This document shows positions 1 through 4,716 of a DNA stretch of 5,281 nucleotides, piece after piece. The number at the start of each line of letters is the position of its first letter. The stretch's first letter is position 1. A model generated the notes under the pieces. That model was not told the DNA's origin. It saw only the letters and a program-made list of their open reading frames with translations, and ran no database searches. A program made the position numbers and the translations under genes. Source of the stretch: Acidobacteriota bacterium (GTDB taxonomy: Bacteria > Acidobacteriota > Vicinamibacteria > Vicinamibacterales > UBA8438); NCBI GenBank assembly GCA_005778315.1, contig SXOW01000404.1, forward strand, positions 1-5,281, given 5' to 3'.

Positions 1-854
1 AGCTTGAATTGCAGCGCCTGGAAGCCCGCGATCGGCTGTCCGAACTGTTCGCGCACCACCGCGTAACGGCGCGCCGCTTCGTAGGCGCCCTGGGCCAAGC
101 CGACGGCAAGGGCGGCGATCCCGATACGACCGGCGTCTAGCACGGCGAGCGCCCCGATGAACCCTGCGCCCAGATCGCCAAGCCGCTGGTCATCCGGTAC
201 CAGGCAGTCGGTGAATCGGAGTTCTGAGGTGTCGCTCGCCCGCATCCCCAGCTTGTTTTCTTTGCGACCGGACGCGAGACCGGGCGTATCGCGGGGCACC
301 ACAAAGGCGGAGATCCCGTGATGGCCCTGGCTGGCGTCGGTCACGGCCATGACCACGAACGTGCCCGCCAGCGTGCCGTGCGTCGTGAACGCCTTCGTCC
401 CGTTCAGACACCACCCCTGGGCCACGCGCGTGGCGAGCGTCCGGGTACTCCCAGCGTCGCTACCAGCCTGCGGTTCGGTCAGCGCCCAGCCTCCCAGGTG
501 GCGACCCTGGGCGAGCGGTGTGAGGTAGGTAGCCCGTTGTGCGTCAGACCCAAAGCGGTGGATATGTGCCGCGGCCAATCCATTGTGCGCCGCGACCGAC
601 AGCGCAATCGAGGGATCAACCCTCGCGAGTTCCTCGATACAGATGCAGTAGTCGATGGCACCCATGGCGGCGCCGCCATAGCGCTCCGGGAACTGAATGC
701 CCATCAACCCAAGGTCCGCAAGCTTCGGGAGCAGGCTCAAGGGGAAGCGCTGCGCCTCGTCCCATTCCAGGGTGTACGGCGCCATTTCGGCTTCAGCGAA
801 CTCACGGACGGCTAGACGCAGAAGACGTTGTTCCTCGGTGGGACGAAGGTCCAT
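1..854 (-). CDS. Acyl-CoA dehydrogenase, N-terminal and middle domains (3' end beyond window)
   Basis: This is an FAD-dependent acyl-CoA dehydrogenase, the cytoplasmic enzyme family that makes the alpha,beta double bond in acyl-CoA thioesters during fatty-acid or branched-chain amino-acid breakdown. 284 codons are visible. Residues 4-120 form the helical N-terminal domain (T6-E-E-Q, then FPERYGG at 55-61). The family signature ALTEPQAGSDAGS lies at 124-136, followed by NGTKAFTTHG (151-160) and the beta-domain. REQFGQPIAGFQALQ (269-282) opens the C-terminal helical domain. About 95-100 residues are missing compared with the usual 380, including the region of the catalytic glutamate, so substrate class cannot be assigned. 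The ATG at 854 is the first possible start: an in-frame TAA lies at 870-872, and homology to the family begins within a few residues. No Shine-Dalgarno precedes it. It is divergent from the barrel gene at 989. Confidence 0.95.
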   Translation of the reverse strand, partial: MDLRPTEEQRLLRLAVREFAEAEMAPYTLEWDEAQRFPLSLLPKLADLGLMGIQFPERYGGAAMGAIDYCICIEELARVDPSIALSVAAHNGLAAAHIHRFGSDAQRATYLTPLAQGRHLGGWALTEPQAGSDAGSTRTLATRVAQGWCLNGTKAFTTHGTLAGTFVVMAVTDASQGHHGISAFVVPRDTPGLASGRKENKLGMRASDTSELRFTDCLVPDDQRLGDLGAGFIGALAVLDAGRIGIAALAVGLAQGAYEAARRYAVVREQFGQPIAGFQALQFK

Positions 855-868
855 CGGAGTGTCGTCAC

Positions 869-877
869 TTTATCACA
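869..877 (-). promoter_or_regulatory. Possible extended -10 element for the acyl-CoA dehydrogenase gene
   Basis: Read on the minus strand this is TGTGATAAA, a TG-N extended -10 whose hexamer GATAAA matches 4 of 6 consensus positions. No recognisable -35 lies 17 bp upstream. Only 14 bp separate it from the ATG at 854, so transcription from here would give a leader of under 10 nt, which fits the lack of a ribosome binding site. This is a weak call from a single short match. Confidence 0.25.
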
Positions 878-922
878 GGGATGGCGGAGCCGGCGGGGCT
901 CGCCGTGGTCTCCAGACCGCTC

Positions 923-931
923 TGTTATGAT
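923..931 (+). promoter_or_regulatory. Extended -10 promoter element for the outer-membrane barrel gene
   Basis: The sequence TGTTATGAT contains a TG-N extension followed by TATGAT, which matches 5 of 6 positions of the sigma-70 -10 hexamer. The stretch 17 bp upstream (CCGTGG, 903-908) is not a -35, as can occur with extended -10 promoters. Transcription would start near 938 and give a leader of about 50 nt before the ATG at 989. It stands out as an AT-rich patch in the GC-rich divergent gap. Confidence 0.5.
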
Positions 932-973
932 GCCGGGAGACGCTGAAAACGGTGCCGGCGGCGCTACGCGGCC

Positions 974-979
974 AGGAGA
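974..979 (+). promoter_or_regulatory. Ribosome binding site deciding the start at 989
   Basis: AGGAGA lies 9 nt before the ATG at 989. A competing ATG at 982 is only 2 nt away and in another frame (open to 1176), so this spacing favours 989. The product from 989 also has a proper signal peptide, whereas the other frame has none. Confidence 0.65.
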
Positions 980-988
980 CAATGACAG

Positions 989-1480
989 ATGCGACCAGGA
1001 CAAGCGGCCTCGATCGTACTATCCGTGCTAGTCCTGAGCCTGGGGGCCGCCCGGCCGGCGGACGCCGATCTCACCGCCTTCGTCGGGAGCAACGCCACGC
1101 CGGCGAACCGGCCCGTACGTGGTCTCGCGGTCGGGTTCGCGCTCGTGGTCCTCGGCCTCGAATTCGAGCTGTCTGATACCGCCTCAGACGCGTCGGCCGG
1201 TGCGCCCGGCCTCCGCACCGGTTCGGTCAATGTCTTCGCCCAGACCCCATTCGGTATTTCAGGACTGCAGTTCTACGCGACGGTCGGCGCGGGCGCGTAT
1301 CAGGAAGAAGGCGGAGGGCTCCTAGACACCAGCGGCGCCACCAATGTCGGCGGCGGGGTCAAGATCGCCGTGGCAGGACCGATCCGCATGCGCCTGGATT
1401 ATCGGGTCTTCTCGCTCCGGGGTTCGCCCCAGCACGACACCCACCACCGGCTCTACGCCGGTCTGAACATCGGATTCTAG
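989..1480 (+). CDS. Small outer-membrane beta-barrel protein
   Basis: The 163-residue product has a clear signal peptide: a short n-region with R2, a hydrophobic core at about 8-20, and a probable cleavage after A-D-A at 24-26. The mature part is made of alternating short amphipathic strands rich in Gly, Val, Phe and Tyr (for example VGFALVVLGLEFEL at about 48-61, LQFYATVGAGAY near 94-105, and VGGGVKIAV followed by RMRLDYRVFSL). It ends in LYAGLNIGF; a C-terminal phenylalanine on a last amphipathic strand is the classic recognition signal for the BAM assembly machinery. About 137 mature residues would suit a barrel of roughly eight strands, as in small OmpW/OmpX-like proteins. The cargo or role cannot be told from sequence. 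It is transcribed alone, facing the minus-strand cluster. The family call rests on overall pattern, not on a named domain. Confidence 0.85.
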   Translation: MRPGQAASIVLSVLVLSLGAARPADADLTAFVGSNATPANRPVRGLAVGFALVVLGLEFELSDTASDASAGAPGLRTGSVNVFAQTPFGISGLQFYATVGAGAYQEEGGGLLDTSGATNVGGGVKIAVAGPIRMRLDYRVFSLRGSPQHDTHHRLYAGLNIGF

Positions 1481-1485
1481 AATCC
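1472..1485. repeat. Perfect 14-bp palindrome over the barrel gene stop codon
   Basis: GGATTCTAGAATCC is identical to its reverse complement. It covers the last Gly-Phe codons, the TAG stop and five bases beyond. As RNA it could form at most a short stem with almost no loop, so it is not a terminator by itself. A binding site for a dimeric protein is possible, but one copy in a 5.3-kb window may be chance. Confidence 0.5.
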
Positions 1486-1526
1486 TGTGGCGGGCGTGCC
1501 GCGGGCCACGGGCACCGGGTACGATA

Positions 1527-1564
1527 AACGCGGGATGCGCACTAGACGTGCGACATCCCGCGTT
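1527..1564. terminator. Long hairpin between convergent genes, probable bidirectional terminator
   Basis: An 11-bp outer stem (AACGCGGGATG with CATCCCGCGTT) continues, after a single bulged A at 1553, into a 5-bp inner stem (CGCAC with GTGCG) closing a TAGAC loop. It sits between the barrel gene (stop 1480) and the minus-strand cluster (stop 1670), where both transcripts need to end. There is no long T-run: the plus side ends in CGTT and then CCG, while the minus side reads CGTTTATCG. Termination is therefore better supported for the minus strand, and Rho or simple 3'-end protection may contribute. The rest of the 1481-1669 gap shows only short GC-rich inverted repeats. Confidence 0.6.
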
Positions 1565-1637
1565 CCGACAACTCCGTCGCCGTGGCCAGCAACGTCCCCC
1601 CTGCCCGCCGTCGGCCGCCCTGCGTAGCGCCGACAGG

Positions 1638-1667
1638 TGCGCAACGGGGCGAACACCCCAGCGCGCA
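1638..1667 (-). other. Short hairpin just after the stop of secreted protein A
   Basis: TGCGC pairs with GCGCA and GGGG with CCCC, separated by a 3x3 internal loop, with a six-base apical loop. It begins 2 nt downstream of the TAA of the minus-strand gene ending at 1670. It has no T-run on either side. It may be part of the 3' end of that transcript together with the stronger hairpin at 1527-1564, or be chance pairing in GC-rich DNA. Confidence 0.3.
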
Positions 1668-1669
1668 GC

Positions 1670-2179
1670 TTACTGCACGAGGGTCAGATTGAGGGCTGAC
1701 CCGCCGGGCGCCAGCGCGGCGGTGTATGCGGTGTAGAGCGTGCGAACCTCGTCACCGTTTCCGGGGGGGCCTCCACCGAACTCTTCCGCCAGCACGGTGA
1801 TGTGCTGATAGTTGCCACCGGGCACGGCGGGATCGAAAATCGAATAGTAGATGGCGGCGTTGTTCGGCCCCATCTCTGCCGCCTTGTAGAGTTTGAAGCC
1901 GGCGCCCATCTGCTTCCGCTGCGCATTGCTGCTTTTGTTCAGCGTGTCGGCATAGGCCTTCATGACTCTCTCGAAATCGGCGGTATTCGCCGAGTTGACG
2001 AGGTTCACGATAACGCCCACGCCGCCGCTGAACGTCAGCGTCGGGATCCCCTGCGCCTCAGCCTCGCTGCCCGGCGCGTACGAACTGCCCAACAACACGC
2101 CCACCGCGAGGGTGGCCACGATTGTGGCACCAAACCACATCCGGCCCATTCGTAATTTCTTGCTCACCATCGTCCGCAT
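1670..2179 (-). CDS. Uncharacterised exported protein A (paralogue of B and C)
   Basis: Function unknown. The 169-residue product starts MRTMVSKKLR, then has a hydrophobic segment at about 15-31 and a likely signal-peptidase site after A-E-A (40-42), leaving Gln43 as mature N-terminus; an uncleaved membrane anchor is the alternative. The mature domain contains LTFSGGVGVIVNLVN (48-62), TADFERVMKAY (66-76), FKLYKAAEMGPNN (95-107), a DPAVPGGNY turn (116-124), GGPPGNGDEVRTLY (136-149) and a final NLTLV strand. The inferred order of secondary structure is beta-alpha-beta-beta-alpha-beta, similar to dimeric alpha/beta-barrel (ABM/Dabb-like) folds, but no catalytic residues stand out. The start at 2179 is fixed by AGGAGG 5 nt upstream, an arrangement identical in B. 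It is the last gene of the minus cluster and may have its own promoter at 2221-2249. Confidence 0.85.
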   Translation of the reverse strand: MRTMVSKKLRMGRMWFGATIVATLAVGVLLGSSYAPGSEAEAQGIPTLTFSGGVGVIVNLVNSANTADFERVMKAYADTLNKSSNAQRKQMGAGFKLYKAAEMGPNNAAIYYSIFDPAVPGGNYQHITVLAEEFGGGPPGNGDEVRTLYTAYTAALAPGGSALNLTLVQ

Positions 2180-2184
2180 GTTCT

Positions 2185-2190
2185 CCTCCT
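2185..2190 (-). promoter_or_regulatory. Ribosome binding site of protein A
   Basis: AGGAGG on the minus strand, 5 nt from the ATG at 2179, is a perfect Shine-Dalgarno. Gene B has the same site at the same spacing. It rules out the second in-frame ATG at 2170 (residue 4) as the main start. Confidence 0.75.
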
Positions 2191-2220
2191 CAAGTACACC
2201 GTTGGCTGGTCGAGGGCGTT

Positions 2221-2249
2221 ACTCTACCCCAACCATCCCGTTCAGCCAA
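2221..2249 (-). promoter_or_regulatory. Candidate sigma-70 promoter for protein A
   Basis: On the minus strand TTGGCT (2249-2244) and TAGAGT (2226-2221) are separated by exactly 17 bp; each hexamer matches 4 of 6 consensus positions. Transcription would begin near 2214, giving a leader of about 35 nt that includes the ribosome binding site. It lies in the 182-bp gap between genes B and A, long for an operon, which makes a separate promoter for A reasonable. I see no other gene in 2180-2361. Confidence 0.45.
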
Positions 2250-2361
2250 ACGCTTCGTGTCGCCCCGGGAGACATGCCCCGACGCGGAACCGGTGCCCGA
2301 CATGGGCCGAGACCGATTTCGAGGCCCCGGGCGGCGCGGGTCAGGCGCGCACCGGCAGTCC

Positions 2362-2874
2362 CTAGAACTCGAGGACCAGATCAAGGTTGATGGTCTGCTG
2401 GCCGCCACCCTCGAGCGCCGCGCTGTATTCTTCGTAGATCGCCCGCACCTCGTCACCGTTGTCGGGAGGGCCGCCCATGTACTCATCAGCCAGGACCTGG
2501 GCCACCGCGTAGTTCCCACCGGACACGGCCGGGTCGGCGAACAAGTAGTACAGCACGTAGTTGTTCGGACCGGCCTCGGCCGCCCGATACAGTTTCAGAC
2601 TCTGGCCCATCTGCTGACGCTGCTCGTCGCTACTCCCCACGAGCGACTCGCCAAACGCGCGCATGACCCGCTCGAAGTCGGCGGTCCGCGCCGGATTCAC
2701 CACGTTCAGCACGATACCGGTCCCGCCGCTGAACGTCAGTGTCGGCTGTGCCGCCGCTTCCGATGCGGGAGCAAAGGCGCTACCCAGCAGGACCCCGAAG
2801 GCCACAGCGGCTACGAGGGCTGCGCCGACCCACATCTGACTTCTTCGCGACGCCGTCTTCACCATCGTCCGCAT
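2362..2874 (-). CDS. Uncharacterised exported protein B (paralogue of A and C)
   Basis: Function unknown. The 170-residue product closely parallels protein A along its whole length: MRTMV start, hydrophobic segment at about 15-31, A-A-A cleavage site giving Gln43, then LTFSGGTGIVLNVVN (46-60), RTADFERVMRAF (63-74), LKLYRAAEAGPNN (93-105), a DPAVSGGNY turn (114-122), GGPPDNGDEVRAIY (134-147) and a C-terminal INLDLVLEF. Conserved points (FERVM, LY+AAE, DPAV, GDEVR) suggest the same fold and a periplasmic or surface location. The reading frame is open further upstream to 2916, but the ATG at 2874 is chosen because AAGGAGG lies 5 nt before it and because A starts with the same residues. It follows protein C after 58 bp, with a hairpin in that gap, and is probably co-transcribed with it. 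Confidence 0.87.
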   Translation of the reverse strand: MRTMVKTASRRSQMWVGAALVAAVAFGVLLGSAFAPASEAAAQPTLTFSGGTGIVLNVVNPARTADFERVMRAFGESLVGSSDEQRQQMGQSLKLYRAAEAGPNNYVLYYLFADPAVSGGNYAVAQVLADEYMGGPPDNGDEVRAIYEEYSAALEGGGQQTINLDLVLEF

Positions 2875-2879
2875 GCGCT

Positions 2880-2886
2880 CCTCCTT
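2880..2886 (-). promoter_or_regulatory. Ribosome binding site of protein B
   Basis: AAGGAGG on the minus strand, 5 nt before the ATG at 2874, is a near-perfect Shine-Dalgarno. It decides the start against the upstream in-frame ATG at 2916, which would overlap into the tail of gene C's transcript end and lacks such a site. Confidence 0.8.
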
Positions 2887-2891
2887 CGTAG

Positions 2892-2911
2892 TGCGTGGGT
2901 GCTCCCACACA
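2892..2911 (-). promoter_or_regulatory. Leader hairpin between protein C and protein B genes
   Basis: On the minus strand TGTGTGGG and CCCACGCA form an 8-bp stem (one G-U pair) with an AGCA loop. It ends 5 nt upstream of the ribosome binding site of gene B and begins 21 nt after the stop of gene C. No T-run follows, so it is not a canonical terminator. It could protect or attenuate the message between the two genes, or be chance. Confidence 0.35.
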
Positions 2912-2932
2912 TCCACACCTCTTGCCCCACCG

Positions 2933-3508
2933 TCATGGTTCGGGCACGGGCAGTCCCAAATCGACCGCCGTCAAATTCATCAACAGTTGCCCCTGGTCCT
3001 CCGCGAACGAGTCGGCGTAGGTCTCGTACAGCTCCTGCACCTCTGTGGGAAACGCCTCGTTCAGGATCTGCGGCACCCAGTAGTCGGCGCCCGGCACGAC
3101 CGGGTCCAGCAGCGAAACATACAACAGCGCACCACCGTCGAGCGGGTCCGACGCCTTGTAGATCTTCCAGGTGACGGCCTGTCGGCGTCGGTCAAATTCC
3201 TTGCTGATCGTGAGGGCCTCGCCGACGCGCTTCATGGTCCGCTCGAACGCGACGGCTTGACCGGCCTTCACGTGACTGATCACCATCCCAACATCGCCCG
3301 TGAACACCCGCGAGCCGGGCTGCGCCGTGGTGCGGGCCGCGCCCCACCCCACACCCGCGACGAACGCGACCGCCACGAGTGCGGCGACCCTCGGTGAGGG
3401 CCCCCGCAGCCGGTGCGGCACGTCCCGCCCGGGTCGGCCAGCGCCTCGCTGATCTTGAGGTGACACCCGACCTCGGCCCCGTCCCACGAGGCGTGTGGCT
3501 TGCGACAT
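2933..3508 (-). CDS. Uncharacterised exported protein C (diverged paralogue of A and B)
   Basis: Function unknown. Numbered from the ATG at 3508 (191 residues), a hydrophobic segment spans about 41-55 and T-T-A at 60-62 is a likely cleavage site before Gln63. The mature domain shares the plan of A and B: FTGDVGMVISHVK (69-81), AFERTMKRVGEAL (87-99), WKIYKASDP (114-122), ALLYVSLLDPVVPGADY (127-143), a shorter linker, then EVQELYETYADSF (156-168) and LLMNLTAVDL. It lacks the GGPPxNGDE loop of A and B. The start is uncertain: the ATG at 3508 is 2 nt after the hemW stop but has no clear ribosome site and gives an unusually long Arg/Gly-rich n-region. GTG codons at 3466 (GAGG 4 nt upstream) and 3421 would give a normal signal peptide and a length nearer to A and B. 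The mature protein is the same in all cases. Confidence 0.8.
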   Translation of the reverse strand: MSQATRLVGRGRGRVSPQDQRGAGRPGRDVPHRLRGPSPRVAALVAVAFVAGVGWGAARTTAQPGSRVFTGDVGMVISHVKAGQAVAFERTMKRVGEALTISKEFDRRRQAVTWKIYKASDPLDGGALLYVSLLDPVVPGADYWVPQILNEAFPTEVQELYETYADSFAEDQGQLLMNLTAVDLGLPVPEP

Positions 3509-3510
3509 AG

Positions 3511-4716
3511 CTACACAAATACCTGCATGACTTCGCTCGCCAGCAGCATGCCAGCTCGTGTCAATCGCAACCGACCTGGCTCTCGCTCGAGCAATCCGGC
3601 CTCGACAAACGGTACCAACTCGGCCCCCCACCGCGACCAGACATCGACATCGTACCGCTCTTCAACCGCGGCCACGTCGATCCCTTCGGACAGCCTGAGG
3701 CCGAGAAACATGGTATCGGTCAGACGTTCCTCAGTCGACAGCGCGCGGAGGCTGCCAACAGGCGTGCGGCCTGCCATCACCACATCGATATAGTCGCCAA
3801 CGCCGGACACGTTCTGCCAACGCTCCCCCGCATGCGTTGAGTGGGCGCCGCAGCCGAACCCGACCCACGCACCGTCAGACCAGTATTTGAGATTGTGCCG
3901 GGACCGGTGTCCGTGACGAGCCGCGTTCGAGATTTCGTACTGGCGATAGTCGGCGGCCTCGAGCCGGTCCACGCCCGCGTGATACATGTCCGCAGCGCAC
4001 TCCTGGGGCCCCTGCGCCCACCCTCCCCGGGCCATCTCGTCTTGCAAGGGCGCGTTGGGATACAGCTCGAGCAGATAGAAGGAGACGTGCTCCGGCCCGA
4101 GTGCGACGAGGGTGTCGACCGACTCACACCACTGTGCCACCGTCTGTTCGGGCAGCCACATCATGAGATCCAGACTGATGTCGTCGAATCCCGCCGCCCG
4201 CGCCACCACAAACGCGTCGATCGCGCGCGTGGCCGTGTGCTGGCGGTTCAAGCGACGCAGTTCCGCGTCGCGAAACGACTGGACGCCCATGCTCAGGCGC
4301 GTCACGCCGGCCTCGCGGTAGCCGGCCAGCCGCGCCGCGTTGACGGTTTCGGGATTCACTTCGAGGGTCACTTCCGCGCCGGGCGCGAGGCTCGCGTCGG
4401 ACCGGCACCGGGCGATCAACGCACCGACTTCGATGGGCTCGAGCACCGACGGCGTGCCACCGCCAAAGAACAACGAATCGGCCCGCACACCGGTCGCTGC
4501 AAGACCGGCGCGCTCAATTTCGCGATGCAGCGCATCCAGATAGCGGCGCTTGAGGCCCAACTCCAAGAGGCCGCGGTTGAAGTTGCAGTAATTGCAGATC
4601 GCTTCGCAGAACGGAATGTGCAGATACAGACCAAGCGGACCGCGGTCTCCACACCGACCGCCCGACCCACGATCCACTCGACCGACCGGGTCGCCCGCCT
4701 CACTTGGCGCGCGCAT
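3511..4716 (-). CDS. hemW: HemW-type radical SAM protein (heme chaperone, formerly HemN-like)
   Basis: This 401-residue cytoplasmic protein belongs to the HemN/HemW radical SAM family. The 4Fe-4S/SAM motif CEAICNYCNF (C37, C41, C44) follows LYLHIPF; GGGTPS (85-90), EVNPET (119-124), GVQSF (144-148) and the HNLKYW motif (274-279) with GFGCGAH (286-292) are all typical. The position two after C44 is Phe (46), not the extra Cys found in true oxygen-independent coproporphyrinogen dehydrogenases, so heme insertion (HemW) rather than HemN activity is expected. Length is normal for HemW, with about 28 residues before the conserved core. An oddity is LDLMMWLPEQT (182-192), where most homologues have Gly at the Trp and at the Glu. 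The ATG at 4716 shares a base with the stop of the upstream ATPase (TGATG), implying translational coupling; gene C follows. Confidence 0.93.
   Translation of the reverse strand: MRAPSEAGDPVGRVDRGSGGRCGDRGPLGLYLHIPFCEAICNYCNFNRGLLELGLKRRYLDALHREIERAGLAATGVRADSLFFGGGTPSVLEPIEVGALIARCRSDASLAPGAEVTLEVNPETVNAARLAGYREAGVTRLSMGVQSFRDAELRRLNRQHTATRAIDAFVVARAAGFDDISLDLMMWLPEQTVAQWCESVDTLVALGPEHVSFYLLELYPNAPLQDEMARGGWAQGPQECAADMYHAGVDRLEAADYRQYEISNAARHGHRSRHNLKYWSDGAWVGFGCGAHSTHAGERWQNVSGVGDYIDVVMAGRTPVGSLRALSTEERLTDTMFLGLRLSEGIDVAAVEERYDVDVWSRWGAELVPFVEAGLLEREPGRLRLTRAGMLLASEVMQVFV

Larger units (their letters stand above)
1670..3508 (-). repeat. Tandem array of three paralogous exported-protein genes
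   Basis: Genes C, B and A lie head-to-tail and encode the same domain. A and B keep DNA-level identity in places: ATGCGGACGATGGTGA at the start, and CTGACGTTCAGCGGCGG at the beginning of the mature domain. C matches only at protein level. This points to an old duplication that gave C and a more recent one that split A and B. Confidence 0.8.

Noticed and set aside
318..815. 165-codon open frame on the plus strand opposite the acyl-CoA dehydrogenase
   Set aside because: The opposite strand carries the complete family signature; this frame is low-complexity and Arg-rich.
1487..1515. Overlapping GC-rich inverted repeats (GTGGC/GCCAC and GTGCC/GGCAC) after the barrel gene
   Set aside because: The two 5-bp stems compete and have large loops; the hairpin at 1527-1564 is far stronger and explains termination.
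2875..2916. Upstream ATG extension of protein B
   Set aside because: It adds 14 residues with no counterpart in A, lacks a ribosome site, and covers the leader hairpin and the Shine-Dalgarno of the better start.
2122..3174. 350-codon open frame on the plus strand opposite genes A-C
   Set aside because: Its product is Arg/His/Pro-rich with no domain pattern and is the antisense of three genes with good ribosome sites, signal peptides and mutual homology.
3511..4716. Oxygen-independent coproporphyrinogen dehydrogenase (HemN)
   Set aside because: The CxxxCxxC motif is followed by Asn-Phe rather than the additional Cys of true HemN, and the HNxxYW motif is typical of HemW.
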